Below, one piece after another: positions 1 through 7,695 of a DNA stretch of 33,688 nt (position 1 is its first letter; each line of letters begins with the position of its first letter). Both the position numbers and the translations under genes were made by a program. The stretch spans positions 1-33,688 of the forward strand of contig CAYRZU010000032.1 of the NCBI GenBank assembly GCA_964428895.1, in the 5' to 3' direction. The notes beneath the pieces were generated by a model that saw nothing but the letters and a program-made list of their open reading frames with translations, was not told the DNA's origin and did no database searches. This stretch comes from HyVt-337 sp964428895. GTDB lineage: Bacteria; Planctomycetota; Phycisphaerae; SM23-33.

Positions 1-504
1 GCGACCAAGGGCCGCGGCATGGTGGCCGGCTCGACCAAGAAGATGTTCAAGCAGAAGGGCACCGGCCGAGCTCGGCGTGGCCCGGCCCGCACCCCGATTC
101 TTCGCGGTGGTGGCCATACCTTTGCCAAGAGCAGGAAGCCCCACAGCTTCCGCAAGCGCCTGCCCAAGAAGATGCGACGGGCCGCCCTGAATACCGCGGT
201 CTTGGCCAAGATCCTCGGCGAGGACCTGCTGATCATCGACGATCTGTCGTTCGAGGCCGTCAAGACCAAGCAGATGGCCGAGGTCGTTCGCAATCTCAAG
301 ATCAACCGGTCCTGCTTGGTCACGCTGGCCGAACGCAACGACAACGTGTACCTGTCCAGCCGCAATATTGCGGACCTGACGGTTCGCATTGCCGAAGAAC
401 TCAACGCCTTCGACGTCGCCACGCGCCAGAAGATGCTGATTACCCTCCCGGCCATGAAAGCGTTGCTGGCCGGTAGCGGCAAGGCTCAGGAGGTCGAGGC
501 ATGA
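1..504 (+). CDS. rplD: 50S ribosomal protein L4 (5' end missing)
   Basis: L4 binds 23S rRNA and its long loop lines the peptide exit tunnel. The reading frame is open from base 1, so the gene starts before the window; 167 residues are visible of about 205 usual, so roughly the first 40 are missing. The conserved loop is seen early (KGTGRARRGPARTP, then RGGGHTFA). The methionine at 19 is internal to the family, not a start. The stop codon overlaps the rplW start by four bases (ATGA), which suggests translational coupling in the S10 operon. Confidence 0.96.
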   Translation, partial: ATKGRGMVAGSTKKMFKQKGTGRARRGPARTPILRGGGHTFAKSRKPHSFRKRLPKKMRRAALNTAVLAKILGEDLLIIDDLSFEAVKTKQMAEVVRNLKINRSCLVTLAERNDNVYLSSRNIADLTVRIAEELNAFDVATRQKMLITLPAMKALLAGSGKAQEVEA

Positions 505-785
505 AGGATACGATCTACGGCGTCGTGATTCGTCCGCTGGTGACGGAAAAATCCACCCACCAGGCCGGTACCCGGAACGCCTACGCGTTCGAGGTATCGC
601 TGGATGCCAATAAGGCCCAGATCAAGCAGGCGGTCGAGAAGATCTACAGCGTGAAGGTCCGGGAGGTCCGTACCGCCAACCGCAAGGGTAAGCCCCGTCG
701 GCGCGGGTACCGTTCGGGAATCACCTCCCATTGGAAGAAGGCCGTTGTCGTCCTCGACGAGAACAGCCGGATTGACCTGTTTTAG
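501..785 (+). CDS. rplW: 50S ribosomal protein L23
   Basis: L23 sits at the tunnel exit of the large subunit and is the docking point for trigger factor and SRP. The 94-residue length is normal. The N-terminal family signature is visible (VVIRPLVTEKST) and the RNA-binding basic loop (RKGKPRRRGYRSG) follows in the second half. The start overlaps the rplD stop by four bases, and rplB follows after 23 bases. Confidence 0.96.
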   Translation: MKDTIYGVVIRPLVTEKSTHQAGTRNAYAFEVSLDANKAQIKQAVEKIYSVKVREVRTANRKGKPRRRGYRSGITSHWKKAVVVLDENSRIDLF

Positions 786-808
786 GTAAGCCGCACGAGC
801 AACGAACC

Positions 809-1660
809 ATGGCGATTAAGGTATACAGACGAACGTCGGCCGGGCGAAGAAACAGCTCGGTGAATACGCACGACGCGGTCACGACGAAAAAGGCCGAAAA
901 GTCCCTGTTGCGCCCCCTCAAGAAGACGGGCGGCCGAAACCACCACGGCAAGATTACCTGCCGTCACCGCGGCGGCGGCAACAAACGGAAGTACCGCCTG
1001 ATTGACTTCAAGCGGAACAAGGATGACATGCCCGCCACGGTGGTGTCGATCCAATACGACCCGAATCGCTCCTGCCACATCGCGCTGCTCCAGTACGAAG
1101 ACCAGGAGAAGCGATACATCCTGTCCCCGGTGGGCCTGGAAGTAGGGCAGACGGTGTTTTCCGGCCAGAAGGTCGAGCCGCGTTTGGGCAACTGCATGCC
1201 GCTGGCGAATATCCCGGTCGGTATGGAAGTTCACAACGTGGAAATGCGACCCGGGCAGGGCGGCAAGCTGGTCCGGTCGGCGGGCAATGTAGCTCGCCTG
1301 GCCGCCCGCGACGCCGGCAAGGCCCAACTGATCTTGCCGTCCGGCGAGAGCCGCTTGGTCAACGCCAAGTGCCGCGCCACCATCGGGCAGATCGGCAATG
1401 TAGAGCATCAGGGCGTCCGCATCGGCAAGGCCGGTCGGAAACGCCATATGGGACGACGCCCGCACGTGCGTGGCTCGGCCATGAACCCGGTGGCCCACCC
1501 CATGGGCGGCGGCGAAGGCCGACGCGCCGGTGGCCGAGACCCGGTCAGCCCGACCGGCAAGCTCGCCAAGGGCGGGAAGACACGTAAGCGCCGCAAGGCC
1601 TCGAACAAATTGATCCTACGCCGTCGACGGAACGTGCGACACGGCCAATTGACGCTGTAG
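809..1660 (+). CDS. rplB: 50S ribosomal protein L2
   Basis: L2 is one of the primary 23S rRNA binders and is needed for subunit association and for shaping the peptidyl transferase centre. At 283 residues it has near-standard length (about 275). The C-terminal family signature is present (VRGSAMNPVAHPMGGGEGR). As I recall the E. coli protein, it reads NPVDHPH here, so the usual Asp before the conserved His is Ala and the following His is Met. The basic C-terminus (KTRKRRKASNK) is typical. rpsS follows after 13 bases. Confidence 0.97.
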   Translation: MAIKVYRRTSAGRRNSSVNTHDAVTTKKAEKSLLRPLKKTGGRNHHGKITCRHRGGGNKRKYRLIDFKRNKDDMPATVVSIQYDPNRSCHIALLQYEDQEKRYILSPVGLEVGQTVFSGQKVEPRLGNCMPLANIPVGMEVHNVEMRPGQGGKLVRSAGNVARLAARDAGKAQLILPSGESRLVNAKCRATIGQIGNVEHQGVRIGKAGRKRHMGRRPHVRGSAMNPVAHPMGGGEGRRAGGRDPVSPTGKLAKGGKTRKRRKASNKLILRRRRNVRHGQLTL

Positions 1661-1673
1661 GGAAGGGACGTCC

Positions 1674-1946
1674 ATGACGCGAAGTGCAAAAAAAGGCCCG
1701 TATGTGGACGAGAAGCTGTACCAGAAGGTTCAGCGGGCGATCGATTCCGGCAGCCGCGACCCCATCAAGACCTGGGCGCGGGCATGTACCATCGTGCCGG
1801 AGTTCGTTGGCTTTACTTTCATGGTTCACAACGGCAAGACGTTTCACAAGGTATTTGTGACCGAAGACATGGTCGGTCACAAACTGGGTGAGTTTTCTCC
1901 GACGCGGATGTTCCGCGGCCATACGGCCGGCCGGGGCGCCCGGTAG
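1674..1946 (+). CDS. rpsS: 30S ribosomal protein S19
   Basis: S19 forms a complex with S13 in the head of the small subunit and contacts the A-site tRNA region. The protein is 90 residues, the usual length, and begins TRSAKKGPYVDEKL, a standard S19 start. The C-terminal signature GHKLGEFSPTRMFRGH is complete. A purine-rich ribosome binding site (GGGAAGGGA) lies in the 13-base gap after rplB. Confidence 0.97.
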   Translation: MTRSAKKGPYVDEKLYQKVQRAIDSGSRDPIKTWARACTIVPEFVGFTFMVHNGKTFHKVFVTEDMVGHKLGEFSPTRMFRGHTAGRGAR

Positions 1947-1959
1947 CAAAGGTTGAGCA

Positions 1960-2292
1960 ATGGCTTGGCAGGCACAACATAAATACGCCCGCATTAGCGC
2001 CCGGAAGGTCCGGCTGATCGCCGACTTGATCCGGGGCCGCGGTGTCCAGGACGCATTGAACGTCCTGAAATTCTCACCGAACCGGGCGGCTGGCATGATC
2101 TCGAAGGTCCTGACCAGCGCCGTCGCCAGCGCTAATGAGGGCGAGGCGGATGTGGAGAGGCTCATCGTTGACAAGACGTTCGTCGACGAAGGGCCGACCA
2201 TCAACCGTTGGCGGCCGAAGGACCGCGGTCGGGCGCACCCGATCCGGAAAGGAACCAGTCACATCACCGTGGTGGTGGAGCAACAGAGCTAG
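1960..2292 (+). CDS. rplV: 50S ribosomal protein L22
   Basis: L22 binds several 23S rRNA domains, and its beta-hairpin reaches the exit tunnel, where macrolide resistance mutations occur in other bacteria. The 110 residues match the family. Visible signatures are the N-terminal YARISARKVRLIADLIRG and the hairpin and C-terminal stretch RWRPKDRGRAHPIRKGTSH. It lies 13 bases after rpsS and 25 bases before rpsC. Confidence 0.97.
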   Translation: MAWQAQHKYARISARKVRLIADLIRGRGVQDALNVLKFSPNRAAGMISKVLTSAVASANEGEADVERLIVDKTFVDEGPTINRWRPKDRGRAHPIRKGTSHITVVVEQQS

Positions 2293-2317
2293 GCGTCAAG
2301 GACGCTGAGAAGAAGCT

Positions 2318-3265
2318 ATGGGACAGAAAGTATCACCAATTGGGTTCCGGACAGGCATCACAATCGGCTGGAAGAGCCGATGGTTTGCCCCGAAGAGCAA
2401 CTTCGGCGAGTTCCTGGTCGAAGACGCCAAGATTCGGCGCTTCATCGACAACCGCCTGAACCGTCAGCCTCCCTACGCCGCGATTAGCGCCGTGGAGATC
2501 GAACGGACGCGTGAAGAGCTGAAGGTCACGTTGAAGACCGCGCGACCGGGTCTGGTGATCGGCCCGAAGGGCGCCGAAGTGGACAAGCTTCGCTCGGCCC
2601 TGGAAGACCTGACCGACCGTCGCGTGAGCATCAATATCGAAGAGGTCCGCAACCCGGACCTGGACGCACAGTTGACGGCCGAGAGCGTGGCCGAGCAGTT
2701 GAAGCGACGAGGCAGCTTCCGTCGCATCCTGAAGCAACGGGCCGAAGGCGCCATGCAAGCCGGCGCCCGCGGCGTCAAGATCAGCGTTGGCGGCCGACTG
2801 GGCGGTTCGGAAATCGCCCGTAGCGAAACGAAGATTCTCGGCAGCATTCCGCTGCATACGCTCGAAGCGGACGTGGATTACGGGTTTGCCCCCAGCCACA
2901 CCACCTACGGCACGATCGGCGTGAAAGTGTGGATCTACCGCGGCATGTTTGGCGAAAAGCCTGAAGAGACCACTGAACGACCGGAAGAGATGACACGCGT
3001 GCGTCGTCGTCAGCGTGCCGGAGGCCGATCCGGTGGACCGGGCGGATTTGGCGGCCCCGGTGGCGGTCGTGGCGGCCGTCCTCCAGGCCCGGGTAACCCC
3101 GGACGTGGCCGAGGCGCCCGAAGCGGCGGCCCCAGGCCCCAGGCGGCGGGCCCGACTGAGAAACCGGCCGAAACGCCGGCAGAGGCCCCTGCCGAGCCGG
3201 CCCCCCCGAGTGAACCCGAGAGTAACGCTCCGGCGGGCGACAGCGCCGCCCCGAGCGAGAGCTAG
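2318..3265 (+). CDS. rpsC: 30S ribosomal protein S3 with long C-terminal extension
   Basis: S3 lies at the mRNA entry channel of the small subunit. Residues 1 to about 212 are a normal S3: start MGQKVSPIGFRTG, a KH domain with the motif GLVIGPKGAEVDKL, and the C-terminal domain with GGRLGGSEIARSE and TYGTIGVKVWIYRG. The protein runs on to 315 residues, about 100 more than usual. The added part is first Arg/Gly-rich (RGG-type, residues about 228-275) and then Pro/Ala/Glu-rich to the end. The extension is likely disordered; the RGG part could bind RNA (inference). The reading frame stays open to a stop 19 bases before rplP. Confidence 0.97.
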   Translation: MGQKVSPIGFRTGITIGWKSRWFAPKSNFGEFLVEDAKIRRFIDNRLNRQPPYAAISAVEIERTREELKVTLKTARPGLVIGPKGAEVDKLRSALEDLTDRRVSINIEEVRNPDLDAQLTAESVAEQLKRRGSFRRILKQRAEGAMQAGARGVKISVGGRLGGSEIARSETKILGSIPLHTLEADVDYGFAPSHTTYGTIGVKVWIYRGMFGEKPEETTERPEEMTRVRRRQRAGGRSGGPGGFGGPGGGRGGRPPGPGNPGRGRGARSGGPRPQAAGPTEKPAETPAEAPAEPAPPSEPESNAPAGDSAAPSES

Positions 3266-3284
3266 ATAGAGAATAGGTGTCCTC

Positions 3285-3713
3285 ATGGCGTTGATGCCCA
3301 AACGCGTAAAACACCGGAAGCAACAGCGCGGCCGAAACCGCGGCATGGCGACTCGTGGCAACACGGTTTCCTACGGCGAATTCGGTCTGCAGGCGCTGGG
3401 GCCCGGTTGGATTACGGCCCGGCAGATTGAAGCCGGTCGTGTCGCGGCCACGCATTTTCTGCACCGCGAAGGCCGCGTGCATATTCGTATCTTCCCTGAC
3501 AAGCCCATCAGCAGCAAGCCGCTGGAAGTGCGAATGGGCAAGGGCAAGGGCGAGGTCGCTAACTGGGTGGCAGTGGTCAAGCCCGGCACGATCCTCTACG
3601 AAATCGGCGGTGTGGATGAAGAGACCGCCCGGCGCGCCCTGCGGCGTGTCGCCAACAAGATGCCCGTGCGTTGCCGACTGGTGTTGCGTCGGTCGGCCGT
3701 GGCAAGTTCCTGA
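3285..3713 (+). CDS. rplP: 50S ribosomal protein L16
   Basis: L16 organises the A-site region of the large subunit. It is 142 residues, close to the usual 137-144. It starts MALMPKRVKHRKQQRGRNRG, the family N-terminus with one extra residue after the Met, and carries the conserved stretches ALGPGWITARQIEAGR and RMGKGKGEVANWVAVVKPG. The gene ends in TGA, and rpmC begins 11 bases later. Confidence 0.97.
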   Translation: MALMPKRVKHRKQQRGRNRGMATRGNTVSYGEFGLQALGPGWITARQIEAGRVAATHFLHREGRVHIRIFPDKPISSKPLEVRMGKGKGEVANWVAVVKPGTILYEIGGVDEETARRALRRVANKMPVRCRLVLRRSAVASS

Positions 3714-3724
3714 GGTCACTCCTG

Positions 3725-3952
3725 ATGAAGTTCAGTGAAGTCCAAGCATTGACAGACCAAGAATTGGTGACCGAACTCGACCGGCTCCGCCGGCACGCGT
3801 TCGATCTGAGGTCGCAGGCGGTGACCGAGAAGTTGGAAGACCCGTCCCTGCTGACCCAGGCCCGGAAAGATATCGCGCGGCTCCTGACGGAGCTTCGCCA
3901 ACGGCATATCCGCCTCGAGGCGGCCACGGCCGAAGCGAATGGTGAGCAATGA
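3725..3952 (+). CDS. rpmC: 50S ribosomal protein L29
   Basis: L29 is a small two-helix protein near the tunnel exit, next to L23. I chose the ATG at 3725 (MKFSEVQALTDQEL), which fits the family start; an upstream in-frame ATG at 3671 lies inside rplP and would add 18 unrelated residues. This gives 75 residues. The helical hairpin LRRHAFDLRSQAVTEKLEDP and the following KDIARLLTELRQR are typical. The stop overlaps the rpsQ start (ATGA). Confidence 0.93.
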   Translation: MKFSEVQALTDQELVTELDRLRRHAFDLRSQAVTEKLEDPSLLTQARKDIARLLTELRQRHIRLEAATAEANGEQ

Positions 3953-4254
3953 GCACAGAGGCGACCCCCCCTACGAACCAGCCCACCAAGCGGAAGACCC
4001 GACAGGGCGTTGTCAGTTCCGCCGGCGGCAACAAGACGATCCAGGTCGAGGTCGAGAACCTCGTCAAGCACCCGCGGTATGGCAAGTACCTCCGGCGCAA
4101 GACGAAAGTGGCGGTCCACGACCGGGAGAACACCGCGTCGGTCGGCGATCTGGTTGAGATCGTTTCCTGCCGTCGTTTGAGCAAGACCAAGAGTTATCGG
4201 CTTCTGAGAGTCGTTCGGCCCGCCAGTTTGTCCCTGGCGATCCGACGAGGATAG
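3949..4254 (+). CDS. rpsQ: 30S ribosomal protein S17
   Basis: S17 is an OB-fold protein that binds the 5' domain of 16S rRNA early in assembly. The protein has 101 residues, about 15 more than the shortest bacterial forms. The first 14 residues (Thr/Pro-rich) are extra, and the family core begins around KRKTRQGVVSS. Core motifs are KTIQVEVENLVKHPRYGKYL and GDLVEIVSCRRLSKTKSYRL. The four-base overlap with rpmC suggests coupled translation. Confidence 0.95.
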   Translation: MSTEATPPTNQPTKRKTRQGVVSSAGGNKTIQVEVENLVKHPRYGKYLRRKTKVAVHDRENTASVGDLVEIVSCRRLSKTKSYRLLRVVRPASLSLAIRRG

Positions 4255-4258
4255 AGTT

Positions 4259-4645
4259 GTGATTCAACAAGAAACACGATTGGACGTGGCCGACAACAGC
4301 GGCGCTCAGGTCGTCGGATGCATCCGTGTATTGGGTGGTTCGACGCGCCGGGGGGGCCATTCGCGTCGCGTTGCGTCGCTGGGCGACCTGATTGTCTGCT
4401 CGGTCAAGAAAGCCGCTCCCGGCTCAGAGGTCAAGAAGGGAGACATTGTCCGTTGCGTGATCGTTCGGACGGCTTTCCCGATCCGCCGGAACGACGGCAG
4501 TTACGTTCGGTTTGACGGAAACGCGGTGGTCCTCATCGATGATGACGGTAATCCGCGCGGCACGCGAATCTTCGGGGCGGTGGCCCGAGAGCTGCGTGAG
4601 AAGAACTATATGAAGATCGTTTCGTTGGCTTCGGAGGTGGTATAG
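4259..4645 (+). CDS. rplN: 50S ribosomal protein L14
   Basis: L14 binds 23S rRNA and forms an intersubunit bridge; it is also the target of the silencing factor RsfS. It starts at a GTG only 4 bases after the rpsQ stop (IQQETRLDVADNSGAQ, the standard family start). At 128 residues it is about six longer than usual, with the difference probably in the loop around GGSTRRGGHSRR. The signature VIVRTAFPIRRNDGSYVRFD and the end GTRIFGAVARELREKNY are intact. Confidence 0.96.
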   Translation: MIQQETRLDVADNSGAQVVGCIRVLGGSTRRGGHSRRVASLGDLIVCSVKKAAPGSEVKKGDIVRCVIVRTAFPIRRNDGSYVRFDGNAVVLIDDDGNPRGTRIFGAVARELREKNYMKIVSLASEVV

Positions 4646-4647
4646 AC

Positions 4648-4989
4648 GTGGCCAAACACGTGAAAACAGGTGACGTGGTCGTTGTCATCACCGGCAATGA
4701 CAAAGGCAAGACCGGCGAGGTGCTGCGCGTGCTGCTGGACCAGGACAAGGTGTTGGTCCAGGGCATCAATCGCGCGTGGAAGCACCTCAGGCCGTCCCGG
4801 GAAAATCCGCAGGGCGGGCGCATCCAGAAGGAGATGCCCATCGCGATTTCCAACGTTCTTCCGGTGGACCCCAAAACGCAACAGGCAACACGCGTGGGCT
4901 TTCGGATCAACGAAGACGGTTCCAAGGAACGGTTCGCCCGTCGGAGCGGCGAGTCCTTGGGGCAGGTCCGAAAGGCAAAGCAGGGCTAG
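4648..4989 (+). CDS. rplX: 50S ribosomal protein L24
   Basis: L24 is an assembly initiator of the large subunit. GTG start at 4648, two bases after the rplN stop. The N-terminal KOW motif is clear (GDVVVVITGNDKGKTGEVLR), followed by the usual ENPQGGRIQKEMPI segment. The length of 113 residues is normal. Only 4 bases separate it from rplE. Confidence 0.95.
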   Translation: MAKHVKTGDVVVVITGNDKGKTGEVLRVLLDQDKVLVQGINRAWKHLRPSRENPQGGRIQKEMPIAISNVLPVDPKTQQATRVGFRINEDGSKERFARRSGESLGQVRKAKQG

Positions 4990-4993
4990 AGCC

Positions 4994-5539
4994 ATGGCGG
5001 CAAGGTTACAAGAGAAATACGCAAGCGACATCGCCCCGGCGCTGGCCGAGCGGTTCGATCACAAGAACCGCCTGGCGATTCCGCGGCTGGTTAAGATCGT
5101 GATTTCGATGGGCATCGGTGATGGCCATGCGGAAAAGGCCAAGATGGAGGCCGCTCAGCAGCAGCTCGGGCTGATCGCGGGCCAAAGGCCCATCATTACG
5201 CTTGCCAAGAAGTCGGTCAGCAACTTTCGCCTTCGCGAGGGTATGGCCGTTGGGCTGAAGGTGACGCTTCGCGGCGAGCGAATGTATGAGTTCCTGGACC
5301 GGTTGGTGTCGCTGGCCATTCCGCGTGTGAAGGACTTCCGTGGGCTGAACGCCTCGGCCTTCGACGGACGCGGGAACTACAACATGGGCCTGGTCGAACA
5401 GTCGGTGTTCCCGGAAATCGACCCGGCGGCGGTGACGTTCACCCAGGGCATGAACATTGCCTTCGAAACAACCGCCCAAACCGATGAAGAGGCCCGCGAA
5501 CTGCTGACCCTATTGGGCATGCCGTTCCGGACCAACTAA
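4994..5539 (+). CDS. rplE: 50S ribosomal protein L5
   Basis: L5 binds 5S rRNA and places it on the central protuberance. I chose the ATG at 4994 (MAARLQEKYASDIAPAL); the frame is open further upstream, but that part overlaps rplX and resembles nothing in the family. This gives 181 residues, the usual size. The signatures GQRPIITLAKKSVSNFRLREG and GRGNYNMGLVEQSVFPEID are complete. Confidence 0.96.
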   Translation: MAARLQEKYASDIAPALAERFDHKNRLAIPRLVKIVISMGIGDGHAEKAKMEAAQQQLGLIAGQRPIITLAKKSVSNFRLREGMAVGLKVTLRGERMYEFLDRLVSLAIPRVKDFRGLNASAFDGRGNYNMGLVEQSVFPEIDPAAVTFTQGMNIAFETTAQTDEEARELLTLLGMPFRTN

Positions 5540-5554
5540 GGAGCGAGAGCGTCA

Positions 5555-5740
5555 ATGGCAACCAAGGCCCAAGTCGCAAAAGCCAAACGCGAGCCGAAGT
5601 TCTCCAGCCGCACGATCCGTCGTTGTCAGTTGTGCGGTCGGCCCAGAAGTGTTTACCGCAAGTTTCTCATTTGCCGGATCTGTCTGCGGAGCTTGGCCAA
5701 CGAAGGCAAGATCCCGGGCATGAAGAAGGCCAGCTGGTAA
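5555..5740 (+). CDS. rpsN: 30S ribosomal protein S14, zinc-binding type
   Basis: S14 is in the head of the small subunit near S3 and S10. This is the short type (61 residues) with a zinc ribbon: Cys24, Cys27, Cys40 and Cys43 in CQLC and CRIC. The end GKIPGMKKASW is characteristic. The position between rplE and rpsH is the normal one. Many bacteria also carry a long zinc-free copy elsewhere, which cannot be judged here. Confidence 0.96.
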   Translation: MATKAQVAKAKREPKFSSRTIRRCQLCGRPRSVYRKFLICRICLRSLANEGKIPGMKKASW

Positions 5741-5755
5741 GAGGATACACAGACG

Positions 5756-6154
5756 ATGAGTCTTTCCGATCCCATTGCCGACATGCTGACGCGGATCCGT
5801 AACGGTCTGCGGGCGCGGCACACCACCGTCAACGTACGGGCGTCCAAGATCTGTCAGGGCGTCTGTCAGGTGTTGAAGGACGAAGGGTACATTGAGGACT
5901 TCAAGCGCATCGAGGATGACAAGCAGGGCTTGCTCCGGGTGTACCTGAAGTACGGCCCCCACGGTGAAGACGTGGTCACCGATATCACGCGCGTCAGCCG
6001 CCCGAGTTGTCGGGTCTACTGCGGCGCCGGCGAATTGCCGCAGGTGCTCAACGGACTAGGCATCTCAGTGGTCTCGACCTCCAGCGGGATCCTGAGCGAC
6101 CGTCAATGCCGCACCAAGAACGTCGGCGGCGAAGTCCTGTGCACCGTCAGCTAG
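5756..6154 (+). CDS. rpsH: 30S ribosomal protein S8
   Basis: S8 binds the central domain of 16S rRNA and in some bacteria also represses the spc operon by binding its mRNA at rplE. It has 132 residues and starts MSLSDPIADMLTRIRNG, the standard start. The C-terminal signature STSSGILSDRQCRTKNVGGE is present. It lies 15 bases after rpsN and 13 bases before rplF. Confidence 0.96.
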   Translation: MSLSDPIADMLTRIRNGLRARHTTVNVRASKICQGVCQVLKDEGYIEDFKRIEDDKQGLLRVYLKYGPHGEDVVTDITRVSRPSCRVYCGAGELPQVLNGLGISVVSTSSGILSDRQCRTKNVGGEVLCTVS

Positions 6155-6167
6155 GAATCACGAACCA

Positions 6168-6746
6168 ATGTCACGCATAGGTACAAAACCGATTACCGTT
6201 CCTTCCGGCGTGAAGGTTGTGGTCGCCGACCGCACCGTCAGCGTGGAAGGTCCCAAGGGCAAGCTCAGTTGGACGCATCGGCCGGAAGTGACCGTCTCGC
6301 TTGACGAAGGTGCCAAGGTCATCACCGTGACGCGGCAGGACGACGAGCGGCTGTCCCGGAGCCTTCACGGTCTGACCCGCAGTCTGGTGGCCAACATGAT
6401 CGAAGGGTGCACCAACGGGTACACCAAGGCGCTGGAAGTCTACGGCGTCGGGTACGGCATTCAGGAACAGGGCAACAAGGTTGTCTTGTCGGTTGGCTAT
6501 AGTCATCCGGTGGAGATGGAAGTTCCCATGGGCGTGACGGTCGAGATTCAGACCCCCCAGGCCCGTGGCGACACAGACCCCGCGAAGTTCTCGGTCAGCG
6601 GGGCGGATAAACAGGCTGTCGGCGAGTTTGCCGCCCGGCTCCGCAAGAGCCGTCCCCCCGAGCCCTACAAGGGCAAGGGTGTTCGTTACGCGGGTGAACA
6701 CGTTCGTCGGAAGGTTGGCAAGGCCTTTGCCGGCGGTGCGGCGTAG
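6168..6746 (+). CDS. rplF: 50S ribosomal protein L6
   Basis: L6 binds near the sarcin-ricin loop and the factor-binding region. It starts MSRIGTKPITVPSGVKV and has the C-terminal signature PEPYKGKGVRYAGE. At 192 residues it is about 12-15 longer than common L6 proteins, with the excess in the second domain (around QTPQARGDTDPAKF) and at the C-terminus. A 35-base gap, the longest inside the spc part, precedes rplR. Confidence 0.96.
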   Translation: MSRIGTKPITVPSGVKVVVADRTVSVEGPKGKLSWTHRPEVTVSLDEGAKVITVTRQDDERLSRSLHGLTRSLVANMIEGCTNGYTKALEVYGVGYGIQEQGNKVVLSVGYSHPVEMEVPMGVTVEIQTPQARGDTDPAKFSVSGADKQAVGEFAARLRKSRPPEPYKGKGVRYAGEHVRRKVGKAFAGGAA

Positions 6747-6781
6747 CCGTATCGCAGGCCGATGAAGGCAGGTCCGAAACT

Positions 6782-7150
6782 ATGAAGTCAGTCATACAAA
6801 AACGAGTTCGACGGCAGCGACGAAAGGCCCACGTGCGGAAGCGCGTGTTCGGCACGGCCGATCGGCCGCGCCTGAGCGTCTTTCGCAGTCACAAGAACAT
6901 CTACGCCCAGATCATTGACGACACGGGCGGGCGGACGTTGGTGACGGCGTCGTCGCAGGAAAAGGACACCCGCAGCGAAGTCGCTTACGGCGGCAATCGC
7001 AAGGCGGCCGAAGCGGTCGGGCAGGTGTTGGCGGCCCGGGCGGCCGAAGCGGGCATTACCGAGGTCATTTTTGATCGCAATGGATATCCGTACCACGGAC
7101 GCGTCCAGGAGTTGGCGGACGCGGCCCGGAAGGGCGGACTGAAGTTCTAG
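6782..7150 (+). CDS. rplR: 50S ribosomal protein L18
   Basis: L18 binds 5S rRNA together with L5. The 122 residues match the family. The basic N-terminus (KRVRRQRRKAHVRKRVFG) is followed by RPRLSVFRSHKNIYAQIIDD, the conserved core, and by the end FDRNGYPYHGRVQELADAAR. It lies between rplF and rpsE in the standard order. Confidence 0.96.
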   Translation: MKSVIQKRVRRQRRKAHVRKRVFGTADRPRLSVFRSHKNIYAQIIDDTGGRTLVTASSQEKDTRSEVAYGGNRKAAEAVGQVLAARAAEAGITEVIFDRNGYPYHGRVQELADAARKGGLKF

Positions 7151-7168
7151 CGAAGGCAGGAGTCGATC

Positions 7169-7684
7169 GTGGCGTGGCAAAGAAGAACATCACCGGCTTC
7201 GGACAGCTTCGAAGGCGGCAGTGAACTGGAAGACAACGTCGTCCAGATCTACCGCTGCTCGAAGGTGGTCAAAGGCGGTCGGCGCTTCAGTTTTGGGGCG
7301 TTGGTGGTCGTTGGCGATCGCAACGGGCAGGTTGGCATCGGCTACGGCAAGGCCAACGAGGTCCCCGTGGCGGTCTCCAAAGGTGTCGCCGAGGCCCGCA
7401 AGACGATGAAGCGCGTCTCCCTGGACGGCCAGACGATTCCGCACCGGATCGAAGGTCGATGCGGCGCGTCGCGCGTGCTATTGATTCCGGCCTCGGAAGG
7501 CACGGGCGTCATTGCCGGCAAGAAGCTTCGACCTTTGCTGGAGTTGGCTGGCATTCACAACGTATTGAGTAAGGCTTACGGCTCGACGAGCCCCAAGAAC
7601 CTGATTAAGGCGGGACTGGACGCCCTTAGAAAGCTTCGCACGGCCCAGACCGTCAGCGAGCTTCGCGGCGTGAAACTCCGCTAG
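7169..7684 (+). CDS. rpsE: 30S ribosomal protein S5
   Basis: S5 sits at the back of the small subunit and affects decoding accuracy and mRNA unwinding. GTG start at 7169 with a good ribosome binding site (GGCAGGAG) just before it; 171 residues. The N-terminal double-stranded RNA binding domain shows RFSFGALVVVGDRNGQVGIG and the second half shows the conserved KAYGSTSPKNLIKA. It is followed directly by rplO, with no room for rpmD (L30), which often sits here. Confidence 0.96.
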   Translation: MAWQRRTSPASDSFEGGSELEDNVVQIYRCSKVVKGGRRFSFGALVVVGDRNGQVGIGYGKANEVPVAVSKGVAEARKTMKRVSLDGQTIPHRIEGRCGASRVLLIPASEGTGVIAGKKLRPLLELAGIHNVLSKAYGSTSPKNLIKAGLDALRKLRTAQTVSELRGVKLR

Positions 7685-7695
7685 AGGTTGGAACG

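Noticed and set aside
782..1498. 238-codon open frame opposite rplB
   Set aside because: It is antisense to a clear ribosomal protein gene, resembles no family and arises from the GC-rich codon pattern.
2333..3364. 343-codon open frame opposite rpsC
   Set aside because: Antisense to S3 with low-complexity Arg/Gly/Pro content copied from the RGG tail; no start signal or family match.
3671..3724. Upstream start for rpmC
   Set aside because: It would add 18 residues lying inside rplP, which no L29 protein has.
4670..4993. Upstream start for rplE
   Set aside because: The added part overlaps rplX entirely and shows no L5 similarity.
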